Assembly: GCF_020687245.1 (NCBI RefSeq)
Contig: NZ_JAJEQG010000006.1
Span: 1 to 64,000, forward strand
Length of the DNA: 64,000 nt
Reading direction: 5' to 3'
Source of the DNA: Faecalibacterium longum CLA-AA-H243
Lineage (GTDB): Bacteria > Bacillota > Clostridia > Oscillospirales > Ruminococcaceae
Below, piece after piece: positions 29,431 to 38,135 of this stretch. The notes under the pieces were generated by a model. It was not told the DNA's origin. It ran no database searches and saw nothing but the letters and a program-made list of their open reading frames with translations. The first letter of the stretch is position 1; each line of letters opens with the position of its first letter. The translations under genes were made by a program, and so were the position numbers.

Positions 29431-30400
29431 TTCTGCCCAGCGCAATATCCACTATCTGCGCCTGTCCGTCACCGATCTGTGCAACCTGCGCTGCCGCTAC
29501 TGTATGCCCGACGGCGTGGAAAAGCTGGAACGGGAAGCCGTGCTCACCTACGAAGAGTTCCTGCGTCTGGCGGCCCTGTTTGCCCGGTGCGGCGTCGATA
29601 CCGTCCGCGTCACCGGCGGAGAGCCGCTGGTGCGCAAGGGCGTAGACCAGCTGGTGGCGGGCCTGAAATCCATCCCCGGCATCCGCAAAGTCACCATGAC
29701 CACAAACGGCATCCTGCTGGCGCAGCAGCTGCCCGCCCTGCTGGCGGCTGGCCTTGACAGCGTGAACATCAGCCTCGACACTCTGCGCCCCGAAGTGTTC
29801 CAAAGCATCACGGCCCGGGACGAGTTCGAGCACGTCATAGAGGGCATCCGCGCCGCACTGGACAGCGGCATCCCTGTCAAACTGAACTGTGTGCCGCAGG
29901 TGGGCGTGAACGAGGGTGAATTGGAAGACCTGGCCGCCCTCGCCGAGAGCCGCCCGTTACAGGTGCGGTTCATCGAGATGATGCCCATCGGCTACGGCGC
30001 GGCCATGCCCTGCATCTCGGGGCCGGAGCTGCGGGAGCGGTTTGCCCGCCGCTGGCCGGAGTTTTCGCCCCTGCCCGCCGCCCAGAACGCCGGGTTCGGC
30101 GACGGGCCTGCCGTCTACTACACCGTCCCGGGCTGGAAGGGCGACGTGGGCTTCATCGCGGCGGTCCATGGCAAGTTCTGTGCTTCCTGCAACCGGGTGC
30201 GGCTGACCAGTCAGGGCTTTCTGCGCCCCTGCCTTGCCAGCGAGACGGGCTGCGACCTGCGCACCCTGCTGCGGGGCGGCGCAGCCGACGAGGAGCTTTT
30301 ACAGGCCATCCGGGAGACGATCTGGTCGAAACCCCGGGAACATCATTTCGGAGACAATTCCATGCCCGCCACCCGCGGGATGTACCGTATCGGAGGATAA
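29423..30400 (+). CDS. moaA: GTP 3',8-cyclase (radical SAM)
   Basis: First enzyme of molybdopterin synthesis. 325 residues: radical-SAM cluster motif CNLRCRYC near residues 21-28, glycine-rich SAM loop [11 protein letters not shown], and the C-terminal second [4Fe-4S] cluster site with [13 protein letters not shown] and a later cysteine (PCLASETGC). The typical C-terminal GG of MoaA appears as ...RIGG, which in this family activates the radical chemistry. The ATG overlaps the last codons of moaC. Confidence 0.96.
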   Translation: MFDSAQRNIHYLRLSVTDLCNLRCRYCMPDGVEKLEREAVLTYEEFLRLAALFARCGVDTVRVTGGEPLVRKGVDQLVAGLKSIPGIRKVTMTTNGILLAQQLPALLAAGLDSVNISLDTLRPEVFQSITARDEFEHVIEGIRAALDSGIPVKLNCVPQVGVNEGELEDLAALAESRPLQVRFIEMMPIGYGAAMPCISGPELRERFARRWPEFSPLPAAQNAGFGDGPAVYYTVPGWKGDVGFIAAVHGKFCASCNRVRLTSQGFLRPCLASETGCDLRTLLRGGAADEELLQAIRETIWSKPREHHFGDNSMPATRGMYRIGG

Positions 30401-30406
30401 ATTACT

Positions 30407-31339
30407 ATGGGAAAAATTCTGGCGATCTGCACCAGCCCCAAGCGCGGCACCGTCAAGACCGAGGTGCCAAGTGCTGTCCTGACCCCGGAATGGGGCATCG
30501 TGAGCGACGCCCACGGCGGAAACTGGCACCGGCAGGTGAGCCTGCTCAGCGCCGAAAAAATCGAGGCGTTCCGCAAGAAGATCTGGGTGGACTACGGTGC
30601 CTTCGGCGAAAACCTCGTCATCGAGGGCTTCGACTTCCGCAGCCTGCCCGTCACCAGCCGCTTCGCCATCGGCGACGTGGTGCTGGAGATGACCCAGATC
30701 GGCAAGGAGTGCCACAACGACTGCGTCATCAAGCAGCAGACCGGCGAGTGCATCATGCCCCGGGAGGGCGTATTTGCCCGGGTGCTGAAGGGCGGCGAGA
30801 TTCATGTCGGCGACGAAGTGACCCTTCTGCCGCCGCTGGAAGATCCGCCGCTGCGCGCTGCGGTCATCACCCTTTCGGACAAGGGCAGCCGGGGCCAGCG
30901 GGAGGACAAGAGCGGCCCCCTCATCGTGGAGATGCTCACCGCCGCAGGCTATGTGGTGGAAGAGACGATGCTCCTGCCCGACGAGGCCAAGGCGCTGAAA
31001 GCACAGCTCATCCGTCTGGCCGATGGCCGTCAGGTGAACCTTATCCTGACCACTGGCGGCACCGGCTTCTCGCCCCGGGATATTACCCCCGAGGCCACCT
31101 ATGCCGTGGCCGACCGCAACGCTCCCGGCATCGCCGAGGCCATGCGGTACCACAGCCTCTCCATCACCCCCCGCGGGATGCTGAGCCGCGCCGCCAGTGT
31201 ATTGCGCGGCAAGACGCTCATCGTCAACCTGCCGGGCAGTCCGAAAGCCGTGAAGGAGAACCTCGAGTACATCCTGCCCAGCCTCGAGCACGGCGTCCGC
31301 ATCGCCGCCGGTCTGGACGGCGAGTGCGCCCGCAAGTAA
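30407..31339 (+). CDS. MOSC domain fused to MogA/MoaB molybdopterin adenylyltransferase
   Basis: Two-domain protein of 310 residues. Residues 1-140 form a MOSC domain (WGIVSDAHGG, HRQVSLLSAEKIEAF, ECHNDCVIKQQTGECIMPREGVFARVLKGG), a sulfur-carrier fold for metal-pterin proteins. Residues about 150-305 form the MogA/MoaB domain (AAVITLSDKGSRGQREDKSG, LTTGGTGFSPRDITPEAT, VNLPGSPKAVKENLEYIL) that adenylates molybdopterin before MoeA acts. The fusion couples adenylation with a sulfur or metal-handling step. No separate mogA is present in the operon. Six bases separate it from moaA. Confidence 0.92.
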   Translation: MGKILAICTSPKRGTVKTEVPSAVLTPEWGIVSDAHGGNWHRQVSLLSAEKIEAFRKKIWVDYGAFGENLVIEGFDFRSLPVTSRFAIGDVVLEMTQIGKECHNDCVIKQQTGECIMPREGVFARVLKGGEIHVGDEVTLLPPLEDPPLRAAVITLSDKGSRGQREDKSGPLIVEMLTAAGYVVEETMLLPDEAKALKAQLIRLADGRQVNLILTTGGTGFSPRDITPEATYAVADRNAPGIAEAMRYHSLSITPRGMLSRAASVLRGKTLIVNLPGSPKAVKENLEYILPSLEHGVRIAAGLDGECARK

Positions 31340-31414
31340 CATTGTTGTCCCGCTCCGGTTTCGGGACGTGAACATATATGAGGGAATTTTAACCACTATA
31401 GAAGGAGAAAATTC

Positions 31415-32287
31415 ATGAAAGCCGATCTCATTTCCCGCCGCAGCTTTCTGTCCGTGGTCGGCGCAGTCGGCGCTGCTGCTGCCCTGACCGCCTGCGGCGG
31501 CGCGGTTTCCAGCACTGCCTCTTCCACAGCTGCTTCCGAGGCTGCTGGCGAGAGCGTCGAGCTCATCGTCTTCGCCGCTGCCTCACTGACCGAGACCCTG
31601 AACGCCATCGCCCAAGACTACTCTGCCGAGAACCCGGGCGTCACCTTCCGCTTCAACTTTGATTCCTCCGGTACTCTCAAGACCCAGATCCAGGAGGGCG
31701 CTGACTGCGACCTCTTCCTCTCTGCCGGTCAGAAGCAGATGAACCAGCTGGACATCACCGCTTCTGCCGACGTAAACACCGACGGTCTGGACTTCGTGGA
31801 CCCCTCCACCCGCGTGGACCTGCTGGAAAACAAGGTCGTCCTCTGTGTGCCTGAGGGCAGCGACAAGGGCATCGACAGCTTTGATGCTCTGGCCGAGCAC
31901 CTGAAGGCTCAGGACATCCTGTTCTGCATGGGCAACAGCGATGTGCCTGTGGGCCAGTACACCCAGAAGGTCCTGGCCTACTATGACCTCGACGAAGAGG
32001 CTCTGGCTGCTGCCGGTGTCATCACCTACGGTTCCAACGTCAAGGAAGTCACCACCCAGATCAGCGAGGGCAGTGTGGACGCCGGTGTCGTCTACTGCAC
32101 CGACGCTTACAGCGCCGGTCTGACCCCCGTGGACGAGGCCACCGCCGAGATGTGCGGTCAGGTCATCTACCCCGCCGCTGTGCTGAAGGCTGCCCCCAAC
32201 GCCGAGGCCGCCAGGGAGTTCCTGGCCTATCTGCAGACTGACCGTGCCGCCACCGTGTTCGAGGGCGTGGGCTTCACGGCGATGTAA
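31415..32287 (+). CDS. modA: Molybdate/tungstate ABC transporter, binding lipoprotein
   Basis: Periplasmic-type binding protein anchored as a lipoprotein. 290 residues: signal MKADLISRRSFLSVVGAVG, lipobox ALTACGG with C28, then a Ser/Ala linker. ModA motifs: LIVFAAASLTETLNAIAQDY near residue 48, FNFDSSGTLKTQIQEGADCDLFLSAGQKQMNQL, and VDAGVVYCTDAY. The ModA class takes both molybdate and tungstate; the AOR-family enzyme upstream makes tungstate worth considering. AGAAGGAG ribosome site. It leads modABC. Confidence 0.92.
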   Translation: MKADLISRRSFLSVVGAVGAAAALTACGGAVSSTASSTAASEAAGESVELIVFAAASLTETLNAIAQDYSAENPGVTFRFNFDSSGTLKTQIQEGADCDLFLSAGQKQMNQLDITASADVNTDGLDFVDPSTRVDLLENKVVLCVPEGSDKGIDSFDALAEHLKAQDILFCMGNSDVPVGQYTQKVLAYYDLDEEALAAAGVITYGSNVKEVTTQISEGSVDAGVVYCTDAYSAGLTPVDEATAEMCGQVIYPAAVLKAAPNAEAAREFLAYLQTDRAATVFEGVGFTAM

Positions 32288-32299
32288 AAGGTTAAAATC

Positions 32300-32971
32300 A
32301 TGGATTGGTATCCCTTATGGAACAGCCTGCGCATCGCGCTCATCAGCTGCGCAGCAGTGTTCTTCCTCGGCATTTTTGCCGCTTATTATATCGCAAAGCT
32401 GCCCCGCACCGTCAAGGGCGTGCTGGACGTGGTGCTCACCCTGCCCATGGTGCTGCCGCCCACAGTGGTGGGCTATTTTCTGTTGCTGCTCTTCGGCGCA
32501 AAGCGGCCGCTGGGCATCTTCTTCATGGAGCATTTCGGCGTCAAGCTGGTCATGAACTGGTACAGCGCCATCTTTGCGTCCATCGTAGTGGCCTTCCCGC
32601 TGATGTACCGAACGGCCCGGGGCGCCTTCGAGAGCTTTGACGAGACGCTGGCCTGGTCGGCCCAGACACTGGGACAGTCCAATGCGTGGATATTCTGGCG
32701 GGTGCGGATGCCCTGCTGCCGTCAGGGCATTCTGGCTGGTACGGTGCTGGCCTTTGCCCGGGCCTTGGGCGAGTACGGTGCTACCAGCATGATAGCGGGC
32801 TACACCCCGGGCAAGACGGCCACCATCGCCACCACGGTGTACCAGCTCTGGCGCACCAACGATGAGGCCGGTGCCATGCGGTGGGTGCTGGTGGACATCG
32901 TCATCTCTGCTGTGGTGCTGCTGGCTGTGAACCTCCTGGAGAAAAAGCAGAAAGCAGGTGGCCGCGCATGA
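32300..32971 (+). CDS. modB: Molybdate ABC transporter permease
   Basis: 223 residues with about five membrane helices. The cytoplasmic EAA loop for ATPase contact reads AQTLGQSNAWIFWRVRMPCCRQGILAG near residues 125-150. DVVLTLPMVLPPTVVGYFLLLLFG is typical of ModB/CysTW permeases. It starts 12 bases after modA and overlaps modC by ATGA. Confidence 0.93.
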   Translation: MDWYPLWNSLRIALISCAAVFFLGIFAAYYIAKLPRTVKGVLDVVLTLPMVLPPTVVGYFLLLLFGAKRPLGIFFMEHFGVKLVMNWYSAIFASIVVAFPLMYRTARGAFESFDETLAWSAQTLGQSNAWIFWRVRMPCCRQGILAGTVLAFARALGEYGATSMIAGYTPGKTATIATTVYQLWRTNDEAGAMRWVLVDIVISAVVLLAVNLLEKKQKAGGRA

Positions 32972-34023
32972 GCCTGGAAGTACATATCGAGAAAAAGCTG
33001 AACGGCTTCACCCTCCGCTCCGACTTCGCCGCCGGGAACACTGCCACGGCCATTCTGGGCGCGTCGGGCTGCGGCAAAAGCATGACGTTGCGCTGCATCG
33101 CGGGCATCGTGAAGCCCGACAAGGGCCGCATCGTGCTGGACGGGCGGGTGCTGTTCGACAGCGGGCAGCACATCGACCTGCCGCCCCAGCAGCGGGGCGT
33201 GGGCCTGCTCTTCCAGAACTACGCTCTCTTCCCGAATATGACCGTGGAGCAGAACATCCTCTGCGGCCTGAAAGCCGAAAGGAACAAAGCCGCCCGCAAG
33301 GCCCGCTGCGCCGGGATGCTGCGGGCCTTGCGGCTGGAAGAACTGGCCAGCCGCCGCCCGGCAGAGCTTTCCGGCGGACAGCAGCAGCGCACCGCGCTGG
33401 CCCGTATTCTGGTGGGCAAGCCGAAGATTTTGATGCTGGATGAGCCGTTCAGCGCACTGGACAGCTACCTCCGCGAGGAGGTGGAGGGCGAAGTGGGCAG
33501 CCTGCTGGCGGGTTTCGCCGGCACAGCCCTGCTTGTCACCCACAACCGGGACGAAGCTTACCGCCTGTGCCGGGACATGATCGTCATGGACGGCGGGCAG
33601 GTGCTCCGCACCGGCACCACGAAAGAGGTCTTTGCCGACCCCCGCAGCACCGCTGCGGCCCGGCTGACCGGCTGCAAGAACATCCTGCCCTGCACCCGGG
33701 TGGACGCCCACAGCGTCCGCCTCGCAGGCTGTGAGAGTCTGCTGCACCTCGCCGCTGAGGTGCCGGAGGGCTGCACCGCCGTGGGCATCCGCGCCCACGA
33801 CTTCGCCCCCTGCGCCCCGGGCGCAGAGAACGCCCTGCCGGTGGAGCTGCTCTCCGCCAGCGAGAATCCCTTCGATTGGAACCTCATCTTCCAACTGCTG
33901 GACGGCACCACTCGTCTGTGGTGGAAAGTGAGCAAGACGACCCTCTCCGTGGCCGAACCCGACGCCCCGGCCTGCCTCTCCGCCCCGCCGGAGCGCATCA
34001 TGGCGCTGGTGGATCATAAGTAA
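32968..34023 (+). CDS. modC: Molybdate ABC transporter ATPase
   Basis: 351 residues. Walker A LGASGCGKS near residue 31, Q-loop FQNYALFP, signature LSGGQQQRTALARIL near 130, Walker B ILMLDEPFSALD, H-loop LVTHN. The C-terminal domain (about 230-350) is a shortened TOBE-like segment, the place where ModC proteins bind oxyanion for trans-inhibition. The start overlaps the modB stop. Confidence 0.93.
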   Translation: MSLEVHIEKKLNGFTLRSDFAAGNTATAILGASGCGKSMTLRCIAGIVKPDKGRIVLDGRVLFDSGQHIDLPPQQRGVGLLFQNYALFPNMTVEQNILCGLKAERNKAARKARCAGMLRALRLEELASRRPAELSGGQQQRTALARILVGKPKILMLDEPFSALDSYLREEVEGEVGSLLAGFAGTALLVTHNRDEAYRLCRDMIVMDGGQVLRTGTTKEVFADPRSTAAARLTGCKNILPCTRVDAHSVRLAGCESLLHLAAEVPEGCTAVGIRAHDFAPCAPGAENALPVELLSASENPFDWNLIFQLLDGTTRLWWKVSKTTLSVAEPDAPACLSAPPERIMALVDHK

Positions 34024-34028
34024 ACTCC

Positions 34029-34068
34029 AAAAGAGCCGGTGCATCTGCACCGGCTCTTGCTCTATTTT
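34029..34068 (+). terminator. Terminator of modABC
   Basis: Stem AAGAGCCGGTGCA/TGCACCGGCTCTT with a TC loop, followed by GCTCTATTTTT. It lies between convergent modC and metH and may serve the metH strand too. Confidence 0.85.
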
Positions 34069-36509
34069 TATGACTCACCGAAGAATTTCTTGGCAATATC
34101 GGCGCTCTGCTTGGCGTCCTTGGCGTACCAGTCCGCGCCGATCTTCTCGGCGTACTCGGGCGTCAGGACAGCGCCGCCCACCATCACCTTGCAGTCGAGC
34201 TTTGCCGCATGGAGGGCCGCGATGGTCTCCTCCATGCTCTTGAGGGTGGTGGTCATCAGGGCCGAGAGCCCCACGAGGTGGACATCCTTCTCCCGGACGG
34301 TATCCACCACCGTCTCCACCGGCACATCGCGGCCAAGGTCGATGACCTCGAAGCCGTAGTTCTCGAGGATGACGCGGACGATGTTCTTGCCGATGTCGTG
34401 GACATCGCCCTTGACCGTTGCGAGGACGATGCGGCCCTTGCTGGCCCCGGCCCCGCCCCGCTTGGCGATGGCGGTCTTGATCTCTTCAAAGGCGGCCTGT
34501 GCGGCGCTGGCGGCCTGTAACAGCTGAGGCAGGAAGAGCTTGCCCTTCTCGTACTTTTCACCCACGACGTCCAGCGCCGGGATGAGGGCCTCGTCCACCA
34601 GCGTCAGGGGCTCGTTTTCGTCCAGCAGGGTGTGGGTGCGGGCAGCGGCTTCACCCTTGAGGCCCTTTTCCACCGCCTGCATCAGCGCGGCAAAAGGGCC
34701 GCTGTGAGCTGCATCCGCCTCCGCCGGGGTGTTTGACGTCTGAGACGCCTGGGCCGTCCGGGCCTGCTTCAACGCGGCGCTGGCAGGGACTTTATCGGCA
34801 TAGCGGGCGATGTAGGCCATGCTCTGCTTGTCGCGGTTGGTGAGGACGTTGTAGGAGTAGACCGCCGCCATCATCTCTTCGCTGGAAGGATTCATAATGG
34901 CGAGGTCGAGACCCGCGTACATGGCCATGGTGAGGAAAGTAGTATTCAGATAGGGGCGGCAGGGCAGGCCGAAGCTGATGTTGGACACACCGAGGATGGT
35001 GCGGACGCCCAGCTCCTTCTTGCAGCGGGCCAGCGCCTCCACGGTGGCCAGAACGTCCTGCTGCTGGGCGCTGGCGGTGAGGGTCAGGCAGTCGATATAA
35101 ATATCTTCCCGGGGGATGCCGTGGGCCAGCGCCGCGTCCACCACCCGCTTTGCGATCTCAAACCGGGCGTCGGCGCTGGGCTGGATGCCCCGCTCGTCGA
35201 TAGCGAGGCCGACGACGGCCGCGCCGTACTTTTTGCAGAGGGGCAGGACACGCTCCAGCACTTCGGTCTCGCCGTTCACCGAGTTGACGATGGGCTTGCC
35301 GTTGTAGACCCGCAGGCCCCGCTCGAGGGCGTCTGCGTGGGAGGAATCCAGCTGCAAAGGCAGGCTGACGACACTCTGCAGAGCCTTCACCACCTGCTCC
35401 ATGACGGCGGGCTCGTCCACGCCGGGCGCGCCCACGTTGACGTCCAGCACCTGCGCTCCGGCCTCGGACTGGCTGACGGCCTGCTCGAGGATGTAGTTCA
35501 TGTCGCCCTCGCGCAGGGCCTGCTGGAACCGCTTTTTGCCGGTGGGGTTGATGCGCTCGCCCACCACGGTGATGCCGTCCACGGTGACGAAGTCCATCGG
35601 CGAGCAGAGCACCGAGGGCATGGCGTGGGCGGGGCGGCCCGGCTTGCAGTCGGCGAAGACGCCGTTCAGCAGCTTGATGAAATCGGGGGTGGTGCCGCAG
35701 CAGCCGCCCGCCGCAAAGAGCTTCAAATCGCGGTAGGGCTTCATCTCCATGGCAAAGAGCTGGGGCGTGATGTCGTAGCCGCTGCCGTCGGCGCGGGGCA
35801 GGCCCGCATTTGGCTTGACAAAGACCGGGAAATCGCCGGGCAGGGCCTCGGCCAGCCGCTTTGCCATGGGGAAAATTTCCTTCGGGCCGAGGGAGCAGTT
35901 GATGCCCACGGCGTTGGCCCCGAGGCCCCGGGCCGTGACGGCGAAGCTCTCGACGGTGCAGCCGGTGAAGGTGCGCCCGCCTGCCTCAAAGCTCATGCTG
36001 GCGAGGATGGGCAGGTCACAGTTCTCTTTCGCGGCCAGCAGGGCAGCTTTCAGCTCGTACAGGTCGGTGAAGGTCTCAAAGAAGACAAGATCGGCCCCGG
36101 CGGCGACACCCGCCCGGACGATGCGGCCATACTCGGCCACGGCGTCTTCAAAGGCCAGCGTGCCGTTGGGCTCCAGCAGTTCGCCCAGCGGGCCGACGTC
36201 CAGCGCGGCCAGTGCGCCGTAGGGGGCGCAGGCCCGCTTGCAGTTGGCAATGCCCGCCGCAATGATCTCTTCCAGCGTGTATTCGCTGCCCGCCAGCTTA
36301 TGGGCCGACGCGCCGAAGGTGTTGGCATTGATGATGCGGCTGCCTGCGGCGGCGTACCGGCTGTGGATGCTCTCGATGAGCTGTGGGTCGGTGATGTTCA
36401 GTTCCTCAGGCCGTGCGCCCAGTTTCAGGCCCGCCGCCTGCAGCATGGTACCCATGCCGCCGTCGAGGAGGATGGTATTCGGCTGGATAAACAGTTCATT
36501 CGCTTGCAC
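34068..36509 (-). CDS. metH: Cobalamin-dependent methionine synthase, without activation domain
   Basis: Transfers methyl from methyltetrahydrofolate through cobalamin to homocysteine. 813 residues: homocysteine S-methyltransferase domain with zinc cysteines (FTGCTVESF and GGCCGTTPDF, residues about 180-280), pterin-binding domain (GERINPTGKKRFQQAL near 318), B12 cap helices (600-680) and the B12-binding domain with DVHDIGKNIV near 705, whose histidine ligates cobalt. The reactivation (AdoMet) domain of E. coli MetH (about 1,230 residues) is missing and is coded by the gene just upstream. The start is GTG with a 14-base overlap. Confidence 0.95.
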   Translation of the reverse strand: MQANELFIQPNTILLDGGMGTMLQAAGLKLGARPEELNITDPQLIESIHSRYAAAGSRIINANTFGASAHKLAGSEYTLEEIIAAGIANCKRACAPYGALAALDVGPLGELLEPNGTLAFEDAVAEYGRIVRAGVAAGADLVFFETFTDLYELKAALLAAKENCDLPILASMSFEAGGRTFTGCTVESFAVTARGLGANAVGINCSLGPKEIFPMAKRLAEALPGDFPVFVKPNAGLPRADGSGYDITPQLFAMEMKPYRDLKLFAAGGCCGTTPDFIKLLNGVFADCKPGRPAHAMPSVLCSPMDFVTVDGITVVGERINPTGKKRFQQALREGDMNYILEQAVSQSEAGAQVLDVNVGAPGVDEPAVMEQVVKALQSVVSLPLQLDSSHADALERGLRVYNGKPIVNSVNGETEVLERVLPLCKKYGAAVVGLAIDERGIQPSADARFEIAKRVVDAALAHGIPREDIYIDCLTLTASAQQQDVLATVEALARCKKELGVRTILGVSNISFGLPCRPYLNTTFLTMAMYAGLDLAIMNPSSEEMMAAVYSYNVLTNRDKQSMAYIARYADKVPASAALKQARTAQASQTSNTPAEADAAHSGPFAALMQAVEKGLKGEAAARTHTLLDENEPLTLVDEALIPALDVVGEKYEKGKLFLPQLLQAASAAQAAFEEIKTAIAKRGGAGASKGRIVLATVKGDVHDIGKNIVRVILENYGFEVIDLGRDVPVETVVDTVREKDVHLVGLSALMTTTLKSMEETIAALHAAKLDCKVMVGGAVLTPEYAEKIGADWYAKDAKQSADIAKKFFGES

Positions 36510-37185
36510 AGGTCTTGCCCCTCTTTCTATATTCGCACCGCGTGTTCAGCACGCAGTGTCCGCACCCGGCAAGGCGTCCTTTCACCGGATGGTCGCTCAG
36601 GCCCAGCAGAGCGGTCACGCTCTTGCGGGGCGTCATCAGGTCATTTTCGGTCACGCAGAGCCCGGCCCGGCGGGCGGTGTCCAGTGCCGCCGCCACCAGC
36701 GGCTGCACCCCGATGGGCCAGTCGCCGTAGCCCGGCGAGAAACGGCCCGTGAGGTACTTGTCCTGCTCTGCGGCCCACTGCCGCAGCTCGGCCTCGGCGG
36801 CGTCCGCAGCCTGTTCGGCCAGCACAGAGCCGATGGCGTCCGACGCCACACCGGCGGCGATGTCGCCCACACCAGCCCGGCGTATCTGTCCGTCCACGCC
36901 GGGGCCGACTGTCACGGCCAGAAGCACGGCCTCGCTGCACCCTTCCAGATGCCGGAAGATGTCCTCCCCCTTCAAAATACCGGCCTGCGTGAGGCTCTCC
37001 ACGTCGGCCTCGAGCCAGACAGCCCGGGGCGTGGCGGCGGCGAGAAGGGGCGCAGCGCACTTTTCCAGAAGGGTGAGGGTAGCGCTGTCAGCCTCGCCCC
37101 GCGCGCCGAAATACCGCGCGGCCTGCCGGATGTCGATGGACTCCGGCTTTGCTAAATTCAGGGGTCTGCTGGGGCCGATGGGCAT
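36496..37185 (-). CDS. Stand-alone MetH activation-domain protein
   Basis: About 229 residues resembling the C-terminal AdoMet-binding activation domain of MetH: LAVTVGPGVDGQIRRAGVGDIAAGVASDAIGSVLAEQAAD near residue 90, then YLTGRFSPGYGDWPIGVQPLVAAALD (the RxSPGY motif binds AdoMet) and MTPRKSVTALLGLSDHP. The last 25 residues carry four cysteines (CGHCVLNTRCEYRKRGKTC), absent from the E. coli domain and suggestive of a metal or cluster site. It reactivates oxidised cobalamin on the short MetH downstream. ATG at 37185 with AAGGAGG; overlaps metH. Confidence 0.88.
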   Translation of the reverse strand: MPIGPSRPLNLAKPESIDIRQAARYFGARGEADSATLTLLEKCAAPLLAAATPRAVWLEADVESLTQAGILKGEDIFRHLEGCSEAVLLAVTVGPGVDGQIRRAGVGDIAAGVASDAIGSVLAEQAADAAEAELRQWAAEQDKYLTGRFSPGYGDWPIGVQPLVAAALDTARRAGLCVTENDLMTPRKSVTALLGLSDHPVKGRLAGCGHCVLNTRCEYRKRGKTCASE

Positions 37186-37261
37186 TTTCCGCCGCCTCCT
37201 TCTTTTGAATAAAGTATGATAAGTATACCGCACCGGTAGGCTAAAATCAACACAAAAGCCC

Positions 37262-37302
37262 CTCCCTCAGCATTTTTGCCGGGGGAGGGGCCTATTATAT
37301 GA
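37262..37302 (-). terminator. Terminator, upstream side of the MetH pair
   Basis: Stem GCCCCTCCC/GGGAGGGGC with loop TCAGCATTTTTGCCG, A-run before and TATTATA after. It suits transcripts of the ECF gene on the minus strand reading into AAAAGC's complement TTTTGTG. Confidence 0.65.
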
Positions 37303-37311
37303 TCTTTCCTT

Positions 37312-37363
37312 GCAGCCCCTTGATAGGGGCGGTGGCACGGCGTCAGCCGTGACGGAGAGGTTT
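37312..37363. repeat. Palindromic intergenic repeat (copy 3, partial)
   Basis: Contains GGGGCGGTGGCACGGCGTCAGCCGTGACGGAGAGGTT, one half of the family seen complete at 50426 (AGGGGAGGTGGCAGCGCG...GACGGAGAGGTT is the matching end there). Confidence 0.6.
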
Positions 37364-37394
37364 ATCAGCGGATGTCCCTGACCGACACCGCCTG

Positions 37395-37994
37395 TTACTT
37401 CAAAAACTTGTGGACAGCGCGGGCGACGATGCCGCCCAGGATGCCGGAGACAAGGAACTCGGCCACGCCCTGCACGCCGACCAGCAGGACGACGAACATC
37501 AGGGGGTTGGCTGCGCCCTTGACGGACACGAGGTTCTGGACGTAATCGCAGCCGTAGAAGGCCAGCACGATGTAGCCCATGAAGAACAGGGTGTTGAGGG
37601 CCGGGGCGCACATGGCGCTGACGATGTAGCTCCAGGTGCCGGGCTTATCGAAATTCTTGACAGCGTTGAAGATAAGGCCGGTACACAGGCCCATCAGCAC
37701 ACGCATACCCACACAGAGGATGAAGGTGTTGACGGGGCTGACCTGGAACAGCGCACCAGTCATGGCGGAAGCGCCGGTGACGGCATCATAGAAGCTCACG
37801 GCGCCGAACACGCCGCCGAGGATAGCGCCTGCGGCGGGACCCATGGTGATGGCACCCACGGCGATCGGCAGGGTCAAAAAGCTCATGTAAAGCGGGCCTA
37901 CAGGGACACTGCCCAGGCCGACGGCCTTCATGACCAGCTCAATGGCGACCAGCAGTGCCAGCCGGGTGAGGGTGCGAATGTCATTCTTTTTCAT
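37395..37994 (-). CDS. ECF transporter substrate-binding (S) component
   Basis: 199 residues, about six hydrophobic helices (RLALLVAIELVMKAVGLGSVPVG, then LYMSFLTLPIAVGAITMGPAAGAILGG, which is a typical ECF-S entry). It would capture a vitamin and use the shared EcfAA'T module coded elsewhere. Helix 1 lacks an obvious family tag, so the vitamin is uncertain. coaX and coaBC lie 1.1-2.4 kb away, which makes pantothenate a reasonable guess, but the intervening genes weaken it. AAGGAGG precedes the ATG. A 140-base leader before the start holds no recognisable riboswitch. Confidence 0.8.
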   Translation of the reverse strand: MKKNDIRTLTRLALLVAIELVMKAVGLGSVPVGPLYMSFLTLPIAVGAITMGPAAGAILGGVFGAVSFYDAVTGASAMTGALFQVSPVNTFILCVGMRVLMGLCTGLIFNAVKNFDKPGTWSYIVSAMCAPALNTLFFMGYIVLAFYGCDYVQNLVSVKGAANPLMFVVLLVGVQGVAEFLVSGILGGIVARAVHKFLK

Positions 37995-38135
37995 AATTCA
38001 GTTTTCCTCCTTGCTGCCGTTCCGCCCTAAATTGTCGGATACGGCGCAAACCTGCCCGTGAAATACACGGGGTCTTTTGTAGAATACAGTCTGAAATATA
38101 CGGGATGTTTTGTCAGGGAACTTCCGGGGATAGCA

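Noticed and set aside
37995-38135. Riboswitch before the ECF transporter gene
   Set aside because: I looked for folate, preQ1, TPP, FMN and cobalamin signatures and saw none. The sequence has short repeats around ATACACGGG but no convincing structure.
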